The notes under the pieces are model-generated. The model was given only the letters and a program-made list of their open reading frames with translations, made no database searches and was not told where the DNA came from. This document shows positions 34,422-45,569 of a stretch of 64,000 nt of DNA, in pieces. The stretch covers positions 56,509,660 to 56,573,659 of the forward strand of contig NC_051079.1 of assembly GCF_004664715.2 (NCBI RefSeq). The letters are read 5' to 3'. Numbering within the stretch: position 1 is the stretch's first letter; the number at the start of each line of letters is the position of its first letter. This stretch comes from Peromyscus leucopus. Lineage: Eukaryota > Chordata > Mammalia > Rodentia > Cricetidae. A program made the translations under genes and the position numbers.

Positions 34422-34828
34422 TGTTCTAATTCCATTTCTGTTGCTGTGACAGGCTACCCTGACAAAGGCAACTTAGATTTTGGCTTAAATTTTTTGGCTT
34501 AAAATTCCAGTCCAGTCTGTCATATGGGAGAATCCAAAGCAAGAACTTCAGTCTCTAGTCACTCCCCATCCATAGCAAGGTAAAAGGCAGAATATGGATC
34601 CTTTCTTGCTTGTCAGTTTTCTTCCCTCTTACCTAGTTCAAAAGTTCCTAAACTAGGGAATGGTGCTACCCACAGTGGAATGTGTCTTTCTACATCAATC
34701 AACAATCAAGACAGTCCTCTATAGACATGCCCACAGGCCAACCTGATCTAGATAATTCCTCATTAAGGTGATTTTCAGGTGATTCTGGGTCATGGCAAAC
34801 TGAAAGTTAAAAACTAACCATTGTAGAT
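34422..34828 (-). mobile_element. MaLR-type LTR (MTE-like), minus strand
   Basis: 'tgttctaattccatttctgt' at the left and 'aaaaactaaccattgta' at the right are the inverted ends of a MaLR LTR. Interior: 'tggtgctacccacagtggaa' and 'gcccacaggccaacctgatc'. The copy at 38032-38432 is of the same family. No clear target duplication. Confidence 0.75.
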
Positions 34829-34944
34829 GCAGTTCTACAAAATCAAATTCCATGCTCCAGTACCAGGTTGTCCTCATAGCCTCAGGCTTCAGTAGAGCCA
34901 GAAGCACACTGGCAGAGAACAAAATAAATTTTCAGACCAAACTG

Positions 34945-37130
34945 TTATAGGGGACAAAGAAAATGGCTCCGTAATGATGAAGAGTTAACTCATTAATAGA
35001 ATACAACACCTTTGACTATATATGGACCCAACATTGAGGCATATCAATATATAAAGAAACTAAGATGGACAGAGCTGAATAGAGAAATAGACAGCAATGC
35101 AATAGTAGAAGACTTCAATACCTCATAACTTATAATAGGTAGGTCACTGAGACAGAAAACCAATAAGAAAACAATGGGTGGAGTCTTAGTCACTGTTCTA
35201 TTGCTATGAGGAGACCCTATGACCAAGACGATGCTTATAAAAGAAAGTATTTAACTGGGGGGCTGCTTACCATTTCAGAGGTTTAGTCCATTATCATTGT
35301 TGTGGGGAACACAGAGGTATGCATGGTACTGGAGCAGTAGATGAAAGCTACAGCCTGATTGAAAGGTGGGAGGGAGGGGGCAGGGGAGCAGAGGGAGGGA
35401 GATAGGGGGAGGGGGCAAGGGGAGGGGAGTGGAGGATGGCCTGGTGTGGGCTTTTGAAACCTGAAAGCCCACCGCCAGTGACACACTTCCTCCAACAGTG
35501 ACACACTTCCTCTATCAAGGCCACACCTCCTAATCTTTCTAATCCATTCAAACAGTTCCACTCCCCAATGACTAAGCATTCAGACATATGAGCCTATGGG
35601 AGCTATTTTCATTCAAATCACTATAGGCAAAAATTCTATAGGAGGAAATAGACCTACCTGACATGGAGATCTAACACGTGGACAGAATGTTCCATTCAGC
35701 AGCAGAAGAAGAAGTGTGCATTCTCCAGGATAAATATCAGACAAATAAAAAAATAGTATTTATAATTTAAGAAAAGAGAATTCTTGTTGAGTATCTTTTC
35801 TAAGTACAATGGGATGAAACTAGAAATCAGCAATAGGAGAAATCCTGGGTGTACTCAAATCCATGCAAATTAAATGAAACACTATTGAATAACCGATCAG
35901 TGAAGGAAAGAATCTTAAGATGAACAATATATATTGTGTTAAGTGAAAATGAATGTAACTTACAAGTCCCTCTGTAAGGTGGCAAAGGCAGTCCACAGAT
36001 GTTTTATATTACATACTAAAAAAAGAAAGATCTTAAATCATCTAACTTTCTGTCTCAGAGAACTGAAGAACGAGAAGATTAAGCTCAATGTTAGCAAAAG
36101 AAATAAAATAGTTAGTGTAAGAACAGACATAAAATAGAGAAAAAAAAGAGCAAAAATTAAGCATGTTGACTTCTCAGGCTTAAGTGAGACTCTGCCTAAG
36201 ACGTAGGCAGAAAAGCAAAAAAGGCCAGGATTGGCCAAGGGGATGAACCCAAACTAAAAAGATTTTGCGGAGTAAAGGAAATAACACAGCGAAAAGACAA
36301 ACTTCAAGCGGGAAAATATTTTTAAACACACATGTAATGGTGGATAATTATGGATCAGTGTCCAAATACATAAAAAAAAAAACTCGATAGCAAGCAAACA
36401 ATCAGATTTAAAGACAAGCAAAGAACTTATATGGCTATAAAAAAAAGAAGAAAACTCATCACCACTAATAATCAGAAACATTCAGATCAAAGCCACAACT
36501 GGATGTCATTTGACAACTGTTAGAACTGTTATCATAAAAATGACTGGGCAGTTGTAGACTACTTGCCTGATACGTCCTAAGCTCCTTAGGCTCAATATTG
36601 CCCAGTGTGAGTGGGGGCTGCTGGGCCCAGACCACAGCAAGTGTGTATAAGTACAGAGAGAAAAGAGGATCTTGCACAGGATCCAGGTATTCCACTTCTA
36701 GGTGTACATTTGAAGGAGCTGGAATGAACATGTTGAAACGGTATCTGCAGGTCTGTGTTCACAGCAGCATTGCTGCCCTCAGCAGAGATACAGAATCAAC
36801 GCAAATGTCTACATGTCAACACTGCTGAGAGAATAAACAAGGAGAATGTGACATTTTGTTCATCAATATACAGTGACTAAGCTCTGGAGACCTAATGTCC
36901 AACATGGAAATTAGTTAATAATATTTTATTGTATAGTTGAAATTGGCTAGGAAATAAATCTCAGATGTTGTCACAATACTCATGCCACTAACTATGTGAG
37001 GTACTGGATATGTTAATTAGCTTAATAGCAGTGACCATTTCACAATGTGTTCATGTATCAAAACATGCTGTACACTAAATGTATCAAATTCTTCAGTGCT
37101 AACTATACATCAGTAAAACTAGAATTTTAA
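34945..37130 (+). mobile_element. Old L1 (L1M-type) ORF2 to 3' end, internally deleted
   Basis: Plus-strand L1 debris in order: endonuclease-region block 'agaaatagacagcaatgcaa' (35080s), 'ccattcagcagcagaagaag' (35690s), 'caatgggatgaaactagaaa' (35810s) and the 'gagaactgaagaacgagaag' block (36056-36140). A jump to the C-terminal region follows ('tgtccaaatacataaaa', 'cacagcagcattgctg'), then an L1M-like 3'UTR ('actatgtgaggtactggata', about 37000). The reverse transcriptase core is deleted. A MaLR LTR interrupts it at 35183-35625. Confidence 0.8.
35183..35625 (-). mobile_element. MaLR LTR (MT/ORR1-like), minus strand, inside old L1
   Basis: The inverted MT/ORR1-type LTR is read from 'atagtgatttgaatgaaaat' at the right to 'ctaagactc' at the left. 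It carries 'gtgacacacttcctc' twice in tandem (about 35478-35512) and a purine-rich, G-run-dense stretch at 35365-35435. L1 sequence resumes on both sides. Confidence 0.8.
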
Positions 37131-37189
37131 AAAAAATGAAGTATGGATTTTCCAGTAAAATAAAAAAGTGCAAGGCACACACAGAAACA

Positions 37190-37360
37190 TGAAGGTATCA
37201 TCCCTGTAATTTAGGGGAAGCTGGGGGTTTGAGATAGAGTTTCATATTGCCCAGGTTGGCCTTGAACTCATTATATAGATGAGAATAACAGTGAACTTCA
37301 CTATTTCCCAATGACTGAGATTACGAGCTGTGCCTCCATACCCATCTTTAAATCTTTAAG
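37190..37360 (-). mobile_element. Diverged B1-like SINE, minus strand
   Basis: 'gagatagagtttcatattgc', 'ccaggttggccttgaactca' and 'gactgagattacgagctgtg' are an inverted B1/PB1 monomer with many substitutions. Confidence 0.65.
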
Positions 37361-38031
37361 AGGAACAAAACTGTATTAGAGCAATGTGTCAGCAAATATG
37401 ACAACAACATAAAAATTATATAAGAAGAGCTGGAGAGACATTATAATTGACAAGGTTTTTAAGTGACAAAAAAGCTGAACTGTTAGAAGACAGAATCACC
37501 AAATCCGAAGGTAAGTCATGAGACTATTCCATCTGAGAAACAGAGAGAAGTAGAATCAAGAAAAATGCACAACCCCTCGGAGCCCCCCATGCAACACCAT
37601 CAGGCATCGCAACCACATAGTGGAGACCCTCAGAAGACAGGGGGCCGGGAAATGGGACAAGATGTATGTCTGTGGAGGATCAGTGGCTAAAATATTTCCT
37701 AGTTAACAAAAGCTACAAGCCCATACATTCTGGGTGCTTGCCGTCCTTAAAGTGGGACCTAGACGGCTCAGAGTCAAATGGTCCAAAGACTCAGACAATG
37801 AATGGGGAAGAAACAAGCGCAACACAACTCCTCAGGCACCAAGAGTTCTTAATGAGAGCCACAGCTGAGTCCTCAACACAGTTGTGTTGAAGCAAGCACC
37901 AATCCTCACTACATTCAGCTTGTTCATTTATTCCTTACAGCAAACACTAAGGAACTAACATGTTGATTAATATGGTATAATAGAAAACATCTCTGGAACC
38001 TGAATGATGGCAATAACAATATAAGTGATAT
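37361..38031. other. Unassigned non-coding sequence
   Basis: Unique DNA. A 74-codon frame at 37666-37890 is unrecognised. Confidence 0.45.
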
Positions 38032-38432
38032 TGTAGTTTCATTTCTCTTGCTGTGATGAAAACACTCTGACCAAAAGCAACATAGAGGAGGAAGGGAGCT
38101 AGTTGGGTTACAATGCCAGGTTACAATCTCTCATTGCAGAGAAGTCACAGAAGAAGAAGCTTCAGACAGGTGGCCACACTGCTTCCACAGTCAAGAGGAG
38201 AGGGGAATGAATGCATGGATGCTGCTTGCTTCTTTGCTGTTTTCTTCATTCTTAATCAGTTCAGGGGCCAGCTTAGAGAATGGTGCTACCCACAGTGGGC
38301 TGGGTATTCATACTATTATGGAAACCAACACAACCCCCAAGAGGCATGCCCAAAGGCCAACCTGATGTTGACCCTCTCTCCCCAGGGTAATTCTAGGTTG
38401 CATCAAGTTGACAATTAAAGCTAACCATCACA
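38032..38432 (-). mobile_element. Solo MaLR LTR (MTE-like), minus strand
   Basis: Starts 'tgtagtttcatttctcttgc' and ends 'aaagctaaccatcaca'. The flanks are GATAT and GATAG, a 5-bp duplication with one change. Interior blocks 'ctctgaccaaaagcaacata', 'tggtgctacccacagtgggc' and 'gcatcaagttgacaatta' place it in the MTE-like group. The 101-codon frame 38113-38418 inside it is chance. Confidence 0.85.
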
Positions 38433-39216
38433 GATAGAAAAAAATAAAATATACACAAAATAGGATATATATATATATGTATATATATGTATATATATAT
38501 AAAATTCATTTTTCCATTAGGTATATTAAATATAATTTCCATTGAAAAGATAACATACTACAAGACAATTGTCTTGGGAAGAGTTTTAGTCAGCCAGACA
38601 AGGCCTATGAATCTGGAATAAGGAAAACTGACCTAGTTGTACCTTTAAAAAATTATCAATTAGGGAAAGAAAAGATTCGGACCTTTCTGTGATGGTCTCT
38701 GCCAAGTGTATACACCCCAAGGGTTTATTCAAAAGGGGACCTAGGATTACTTAACTTTTCAGTAGACATTGCCCTTTGCTTCTTTCTTGTTTCCCTCATC
38801 TCCATTCCCTCCCTCCCTCCCTCCCTCCCGGTCTTCATTGAGCCCTTCCCATTTGGGGTGATGGTGAATGGTTCCAGGGGCTCAAACATGCTAGACAAGT
38901 CATCCCTATTGAATTATGCTCCGACTCTGACAGGCGTCAGACAGGTCTTTGAAGTCATTAAAATTCCCCTTTCAGTGTCTTTCATGCCCCATCTGTGTAG
39001 AAGTGACAACTTTGAGCGGCTAGTACAACAGGAAGCAAGGAGACTTGGAACATGAGGATGTGACCTTAGAGGTGCAGCTTGAACACGTGGAGGACTGCGG
39101 TTTGCGTCGGAGGTAGGGTAAACATGTAAGAACAGTGCACCTATGACATGGTAGATAATTGTGCTCCCACTGCCTTTTGGAAGTTGCGTCTTCCCCAAAG
39201 TGTTCATCTTAGATGA
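38433..39216. other. Unassigned non-coding sequence with (TA)n
   Basis: (TA)n/(TATG)n at about 38467-38503 and a CCCT array (listed separately). The rest is unique, with a 110-codon reverse frame (38914-39246) of no known family. Confidence 0.45.
38807..38829 (-). repeat. G-quadruplex motif (CCCT array), minus strand
   Basis: Six CCC runs separated by single T bases, hence GGG-A repeats on the minus strand: a short-loop quadruplex pattern. Confidence 0.92.
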
Positions 39217-39290
39217 CCAATCACAGTGCTCCGTCAAGGATGCCAATCACTCTCTCAAAGATGCCCCATCTTGTGAGCAGCAAATATAAG
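39217..39290 (+). promoter_or_regulatory. Promoter-like CCAAT-CCAAT-TATA arrangement
   Basis: Two CCAATCAC boxes (starting 39217 and 39243) lie 65 and 39 bp ahead of a TATA-like aaatataag (39282-39290). The order fits a Pol II core promoter or an LTR U3 region. No LTR ends were found, so the source is unknown. Confidence 0.35.
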
Positions 39291-39434
39291 GTTTTCACTG
39301 GAGCTGCCACATGGCCTGGCTTCTGTGTCTTATTTTTAGAACTTGGTTCTAGTCACTGATCTTGCTTTTGTTTAAATATTTGGGATTTTGTTCATTATGG
39401 ATTTTTTTAAATATATTTTTATTTTTGTTTAGTA

Positions 39435-39435
<1 letters not shown>

Positions 39436-39494
<59 letters not shown>
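39436..39494. repeat. (TG)n microsatellite
   Basis: About 28 TG units that form the tail side of the following minus-strand B2. Confidence 0.97.
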
Positions 39495-39497
<3 letters not shown>

Positions 39498-39658
39498 GCA
39501 TGCCTCGTGTATGTGGATACCCATTCAAGCCAAGAGGGTGACAAACCCTCTGGGTCTACAGGTGGTTGTGAGCCACAGTGTAGCTGTTGGGAACAAATTC
39601 AGGCCCTCCGGAAGAGCAGCAAGTGCTCTCCACCACTGAGCCATGTCTCCAGCCCCCA
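39495..39658 (-). mobile_element. B2 SINE, minus strand
   Basis: Inverted B2: 'ggtggttgtgagccacagtg', 'gaacaaattcaggccctccg', 'gaagagcagcaagtgctctc' and the inverted head 'ctgagccatgtctccagccc' at the right end. Confidence 0.92.
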
Positions 39659-40303
39659 TACGGGTTTCTGCATTCAGTTTGCATTCATTCCTTTTGGTAC
39701 TTACTATTTAAAAAAAAAAAAAAAAATGATTCCATCAAAACATGATTTATCTTAACTGTGGAGCTTTTGACACCCCTTAAATTTGGCATCTTCAGACACT
39801 TCTCTTACCTCGCCACCATCTTGGCCCTTTCTCCAGACTTTGATCCCACGAGTGACAGTTTCCTGCTCCAAATAAGCAGAATCTGGAAGCCGAATAAGTC
39901 TGGCATAGTCAAGGAAATAGAAGAACGAAAATATCTAATGTCAAAAAAAGAATTCCGCTGCCTCCTTGGAACTCCAAGAAAAAAAACTATGGAAACTATA
40001 TAAGCTGCTTTAGTGAAAGAGTTGGTCCCGAATATACAAACAAATTGAATGTAATGAAAAAAATACTTCACTTACTCTAAGTATATATGTGAATATATGA
40101 ACACAGATATGAAATTTGGAAGTTAAATCAATAGAAAATTGTGTAAATTTTATTACAATTACCAAAAGAATAGAATCAGTCTAAAAAGACTAAGTGATAT
40201 CACCTATCTCCATTGGCATATTTGATGATATAAGGTACCATTTTTTTTTTTACAAATTAATGTTTTATTTTTATGCAACTCCATTTGGTTTTGGAATGGT
40301 TTA
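39659..40303. other. Unassigned AT-rich sequence
   Basis: An A-tract at 39711-39726 and an 81-codon forward frame at 39758-40003, opposed by an 88-codon reverse frame. Neither is recognised. No intact retrocopy features (such as a poly-A at the frame's end) were seen. Confidence 0.45.
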
Positions 40304-40371
40304 ATTGATTAACTTATCCAAAAGTTCATCTCAGAATATTTCATTGATTAACTTACCCAAAAATTCATCTC
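40304..40371. repeat. 39-bp-period direct duplication
   Basis: A 29-bp unit at 40304-40332 (starting attgattaactta) recurs at 40343-40371 with 27 of 29 bases identical. Confidence 0.92.
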
Positions 40372-40446
40372 TGAGAATCAACTTCTTATAACCAGAAAGT
40401 TTTCAGAGAGTGACTATTAGAATCTAAAACAAATAATAATATATAG

Positions 40447-40700
40447 TTGTGATGATTAATATTATTAACTGGACTGGATCTAGAAGACAAGTCTCTAGGT
40501 ATGCCTTGAGGGATTATCTGGGTTAGGGTATTTGAAGTAGGAAGATCCTAAATATGGGCAATAGCATTCCAGGAGGGGGTTAGTAGGTCATGGACTAAAA
40601 AAAAATAAAGTCAGCCGAGCCCAGGTTTTCATTTCACAGCAACAAGACAAAGAGTTACTTTAAAAAGAGTGGGTGTTAAATGGTGTGATTTTAGTGCTAG
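40447..40700 (+). mobile_element. Partial MaLR/MLT-type LTR
   Basis: 'gatgattaatattattaact', 'gaagacaagtctctaggtat', 'gggattatctgggttagg' and 'ttcacagcaacaagac' fit the first part and far end of a MaLR LTR, with the middle lost. Confidence 0.55.
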
Positions 40701-41095
40701 AGTAGACAGAACTCATGAAATGGATTTGTTTACTAATAACCTGAGTAGTGATCATAAGAAATTGTAAATTAAATGAGGGAATCTGAATATGATAGAGTCA
40801 TAGATAAATTCTATTGAGATAGTTAGGAAGGCATATAAAGAAATGAAATTAGAATGCAGTTCATCTGGATATCAAATTCATCCTAAACAGGTTGAACGGT
40901 CAAATGTAAATGCTTATATACTTACCAACAGTATGTATTGGTGAATATTAATGTAAGCAATGGTTTCTCTTTCTAAATAACTCAATCAATTCATATAATT
41001 TTGGAAAATTCTGATACATTAACCTTTATGGAAAAAATGTCAATTATTTAGTTGACTAAAATGATGTAGAATATTAAGGAATCCATGAAACAAGG
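40701..41095. other. Unassigned AT-rich sequence
   Basis: Unique DNA up to the LTR target duplication. Confidence 0.5.
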
Positions 41096-41101
41096 GGGGA
41101 T

Positions 41102-41620
41102 TGTAGCTAGAGTTTTCCTGCCTTGCCCACAGTCAGGACAAATCTTTGTCTCCCGCCAGTCCCACAGCCGCTCAGACCCAACCAAGTAAACACAGAGACT
41201 TATTTTGCTTACAAACTGTATGGCCGTGGCTTCTTGCTAACTGTTCTTATAGCTTAAATTAACCCATTTCCATAAATCTATACCCTGCTATGTGGCTCAT
41301 GGCTTACTGGCATCTTTTCATGCTGCTTGTCAGGGTGGTGGCTGGCAGTGACTCCTTCTGCCTTCCTGTTCTTTTATTTCTCCTCTCTGTTAATCCCACC
41401 TATACTTCCTGCCTAGCCACTGGCCAATCAGTGTTTTATTTATTGACCAATCAGAGCAACTTGACATACAGACCATCCCACAGCACAGCCAAGTGCAGAC
41501 CATCTCAGACACCTGCACTCAGGCCCGTGGTCCTAATCATCCTCTATGTGGACCTGCTGGGTAAAGCCACGAGGAACCCGAGAACGGGTTCCCACAGGAC
41601 ATACAAAACATCCCACAGCA
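41102..41620 (-). mobile_element. Solo LTR (class II-like), minus strand, repeated terminus, perfect 6-bp duplication
   Basis: Plus-strand ends are tgtagctag and cccacagca. The flanks are identical ggggat at 41096-41101 and 41621-41626. It is the same LTR superfamily as 33787-34193, inverted. Its right part is 110-140 bp longer because the terminal 23-mer (gacataca...cccacagca, 41598-41620) also occurs inside at 41463-41485 with two changes. The extra part holds a perfect hairpin, ggaacccg-agaa-cgggttcc (41573-41592). Only the LTR is present. The 112-codon frame at 41290-41628 is chance. Confidence 0.9.
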
Positions 41621-41626
41621 GGGGAT

Positions 41627-42689
41627 AATGAAAAAACTAACAGTTTTCTCCTTGATAAGGGGATCCCCTCAGCTTTTTGGTGTCTTGCTTTGTTTTTATT
41701 TATACAAACTTTAAACAACTAAATAATTGGATAATACCTTATAATTAAGTAGAGTTTGACTTAGTAAAAGGACTTGGAGTTTAAATATGAAAAAAAAAAC
41801 CTCAAATTTCATAATTTTAACATAACAATGTAATATTCAAAAATCACCTTGTAATCATGCCCAACTCCCAAAGAAAAGGAATGCTTACCTAACAGCTTTC
41901 TCCCTGTGTAACTCATCCTTGACAAACTTTGTGAGTGAAACTTACAGCAGTCACTGCAGATGGTTAAAAACATACACAGTGAAGTTTAGGCACCATTTCC
42001 GGCAAGAACTTTCATTATGCAAAAGCAGGGGGAAATTCTTTAGCACAGCCCAGTCAGAGCTATTGGTTATCCCAATGTGTACTTTTCCTTCTTCTGTGGT
42101 GGGAGAAGCAGACTCGAAGCTCAGACCACATTTGCTGCTTGCCAGAGTCACGTTTCTTTGTCTCCCTGGCAATCGCTGCGAGATCAAGCCTTTGTGTTTT
42201 GTTGTTGCTGATTTCTCTTTCTCTCTGGTGGGATATGAATGTATGTGATGATACAATCTCGGGCACCACCCATGAGAAAGCCAGTGCCCCATTTCCATAT
42301 TTCTCTCTGGTACTGAAAAATAGCCAAGGTGGCAGTCGTTGGAACGAAAGTAGGCTTATGAGATGGAAGATGTGTGCTTTCTGGGAAGAAGCAAGACGCA
42401 ATAGTATTGAGAGCCCCTACCGAGGAGGGAAGCTGATGCTTGGTTCTGAAGGCTTCCTCCTTAGGAGCCACCATTATCCGGGGCCTTTTAACATAGTGTT
42501 TAAAGCTTTCAGACTCTCAATGTACTGGAATTTTAATATCTGGATACTCATCCTGGCAAGCAAATGTAGATGTTGTTCTTCATACTATATGTAAAACAAG
42601 TTCTACATAGGTTGGAAGTTTAAATATTTTAAATACTTACAATCTGCAATATTGTAGACAGGAAACATAAAAATTATGACTGATATCAA
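41627..42689. other. Unassigned; holds an unrecognised 151-codon open frame
   Basis: Unique DNA. The forward frame 42139-42594 begins with a hydrophobic stretch (LCVLLLLISLSLWW near residues 18-31) that looks signal- or anchor-like, but the remainder resembles nothing known to me. Three reverse frames overlap it, so the stretch is simply poor in stops. I would not call a gene. Confidence 0.4.
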
Positions 42690-43250
42690 TAAGGAAAATT
42701 AATAAAACAGTCTTAAAAGAGGAAGAAGTGATTGAAAGGAAGTAATCTGTAGTGTAAGCAGGGGATATGTAGCATATAAAGAGATAAAGTGAAATAAACC
42801 CAACTTAAGATTAACAAATACGAAAAGTAAACTCAAAGCAGAACTACTACATTGTGAAAATATAAGAAAACACATTCCACTTCACCAGTACTTAGGGAAA
42901 TAGAAATTAAAATTGCATTGAAATTGTGTTTTTCACCAATTTAAGTTTTCATAGCGTTCAATGTGAGAAAACAGAATTTTCCATTGATAGATGAGTGAAT
43001 GGGCGCAATCGTGTCCGAGGGCAGTGTGGCAGGGGCTGTCACACTGGAAGTGTGAATGAATACCTTTGTACTCACATTCCAGAAGTTCATCCTACAGAAA
43101 TCAAAGAAAACAAGCCCAAAACTATTTTCATGGATTTTTTTCTATCACATTCATAAAAATTTAATTGACCTAAATACCTCCCAGGGAGGAATGTACTTAA
43201 CAAAATTTTTTTTTCTTTCCATCACACTTTTAAAAAATGATAACTCAGTC
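42690..43250 (+). mobile_element. Possible ancient L1/HAL1 remnant
   Basis: 'gtacttagggaaatagaaat' and 'taaaattgcattg' resemble the L1 ORF2 block 'agggaaatgcaaattaaaa'. The surrounding A-rich sequence agrees in style, but the match is short. Confidence 0.35.
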
Positions 43251-44580
43251 GTATTTGTACGTATTAAAAAGTAAGTAATTTAATATCATGCTGTAGATAA
43301 AGCTTCTCTGTTCTGTGACCCGCTATATATTTTTCATGATGGAAAACAGAATACACATTAACATTCTTATTTGAATTAAGCCATAGTGGAAATGCCATCA
43401 GGAATTTTAGGCGCTTGAAATCTTCAATTCTGAAGTCTTCCTGGAATGTAAACAGCAATGATATTTGAGGAAACTGCTGCCCCTCTGCTCAGTACAGTAT
43501 GCAGATGTTGTCTGTGCTATATATACATGCAGAGTTGGTATCAAGATGGTGACGAAGGGATAACAAGGGTCCTCTAATACATTAGAGTGTCCCAACTCTG
43601 AGGGACATTGCAAATCCTAAGAGAGACACAAGGACCAAGAGCCAACGCTCTGATATCAAATGAGTTTAGGGAAATGATGACTTGCACGCCGTCCACCCTC
43701 CCTCTTTTCAAAAAAATAATTTCAAACTTTCCATAATGAATGTTTGTGAAAACAAAACTCCATCTTACCAAACTGTTTGGAAAAGCTGGATGGCACCTTC
43801 TGCAGCATAAGCTGCCTATGCCCAGGACTCCGGGGACACTAATTAGAAAATGATGAGTTAATTAAAGTTGTGCGCCTAGTCTCCATGGCAAGGATTTCCT
43901 TTAATCCAACGGTGTTGTGTGTATGTGTGAGTGTGTGAGTGTATGAGTGTGCACGTGTGCGCATTTTCTCCGGTTGCAGAATGTGGTTTCTGGATGAAAA
44001 ACTGAGAACAGACTGACCCTCTGGCCGCAGCTACTCACGTCAGGGAGGCCCAGTTGCAGGTGCATGCTGTTTGGTTTGCTTTGTCAAGTCAAAAGAGTTG
44101 TGCTTCCTGCTGGGTTTTGAGTTTCTAAGTAGAGATAGGGCAAGAGAAACTCTGAGCAGTTTGCCCTTTGCAGATGGATTGAAGTAGTACTGAAATTCAC
44201 TAGTGTTCCCTGGAGGGGTTTACATATTTATTTATTTATTCCACGCTGTTATCACTGCCCTGAAAACAAACAAGGAATACTAAACGTGCTGCTCTCAGTA
44301 ACTGAGCAAACGGATGTGTTCGTGGGTGGTTCTGGGGCTGCCATTCCTCTGGCTTGACATGAGAGCAAGCAGAGAAATATATCGAAGTCAGGTTTTCCTC
44401 CGCCCATAGCATAGCTTTATTCCAAAGATTTGGTGGCATTGGAAAATGTCTGCCAAAGTTTCCAGACAGGAAATGGGCTGCTGAGTCTCCAGGACCATCA
44501 GGCAGCTGGAAAACCTTAGGACCTAATCCCATCTCAACTCCTCCCAGGGCAGTTGACAACCACTTTTTTTTCTATGGTTC
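43251..44580. other. Unassigned, repeat-poor DNA
   Basis: Unique sequence with TG-rich wording at 43915-43965 and a (TTTA) run at 44226-44240. TAATTA-type motifs occur at 43840-43865. Open frames (44236-44559 reverse, 107 codons) are unrecognised. Confidence 0.45.
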
Positions 44581-44599
44581 TGTTTCCTCTCTCCTGACC

Positions 44600-44710
44600 C
44601 CAATAAGGTGTTTCAGGATTAATTAGCTACTGCTAATTAGGGGCACAAAGCTGAAAAACACCCCTGTATATGCAAGTGGTGAGATAAATTTTCGTTATCT
44701 CTTACAGGGG
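44600..44710. promoter_or_regulatory. Candidate enhancer-like motif cluster
   Basis: Two inverted motif pairs lie within 82 bp. The first is taattagc-tact-gctaatta (44620-44639), the core of homeodomain sites. The second is gagataa-7 bp-ttatctc (44681-44701), GATA-type sites facing each other. Both are perfect. The sequence is unique and lies in a repeat-poor block. Regulatory function is inference. Confidence 0.35.
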
Positions 44711-45309
44711 CCTCCATTTTGGATCATAGAACACTTTCTGGGACTATCTCCTTACTGACACAACCCTCTAAATTCCTACTCCCACTCTGCCTAGGCCACC
44801 ATGTGCATTGCCTCTACTCTCCCTGCACTGGGGTTTTTCTCATTCTTAGAGAATGGGAAATCTGAGGTACCGGCTAAAGCCGAGAATTCCCAAAGTGCCA
44901 ACAAATCTTTTGGGGAATTCTAAGATGTTACTCTTTGTGGACTTGTGGTTTAGCCCTTGAAACTTTCTCGGTCTTCCATACTTTGAGAGGGAGAAACTTC
45001 AAGCAATGTTTTAATTAAAGGCTTTGGGAAGATTGTCCTAGGTAATAGATAAATGGAAAGGTGGACTCAGGTTCTTGTGCTTGAATAATTCCTAAACATA
45101 CTGGAAAAGTGCAGTTCATAAGTACAATTAAGTATATATGGTAAATGATATATAAGCAAGAAACAAATGTCAAAAGAAGCAGATTGAAAATAGGCTACCA
45201 TGTTGCTTTTGCTGTGCCATTCAATATGATGATTTTGATAATGACAGAAAATAATCCACAGTCATGATGTTTAGCTAACTTAACACTGAAAGGCAGCTAT
45301 TAGAATCCT
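44711..45309. other. Unassigned, repeat-poor DNA
   Basis: Unique sequence; nothing recognised. Confidence 0.5.
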
Positions 45310-45455
45310 GACTTTGCTGCTGAGAAAGGAGATCCACAGTTGTGAAATGACTTGCTCATCCAGCTACAACTGGCAATTCAGATTTGGAACCCAGGCAACC
45401 TGCCTTCAGAGGTTACATTCTTAACACCAAGAGCTCAATGCTTCGCTGTCTCATT
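45310..45455 (-). mobile_element. MIR SINE (ancient), minus strand
   Basis: 'gtgaaatgacttgctcatcc', 'cagatttggaacccaggcaa' and 'ccttcagaggttacattctt' match inverted MIR ('aacttgcc...gaacccaggt...'). Confidence 0.7.
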
Positions 45456-45569
45456 GAATGTGAGTTTGGATGCCACAAGCCTACAGTCATAAGCTGTGTT
45501 TTCTTGTGGCTATAAGACGTGTGCATATCTCAAAGGTAAGACAACTTTTTCCTTTTTTCCCTGTTTTCA

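Noticed and set aside
41290..41628. 112-codon frame with a hydrophobic start as a possible envelope fragment
   Set aside because: It lies within a solo LTR that carries no viral genes.
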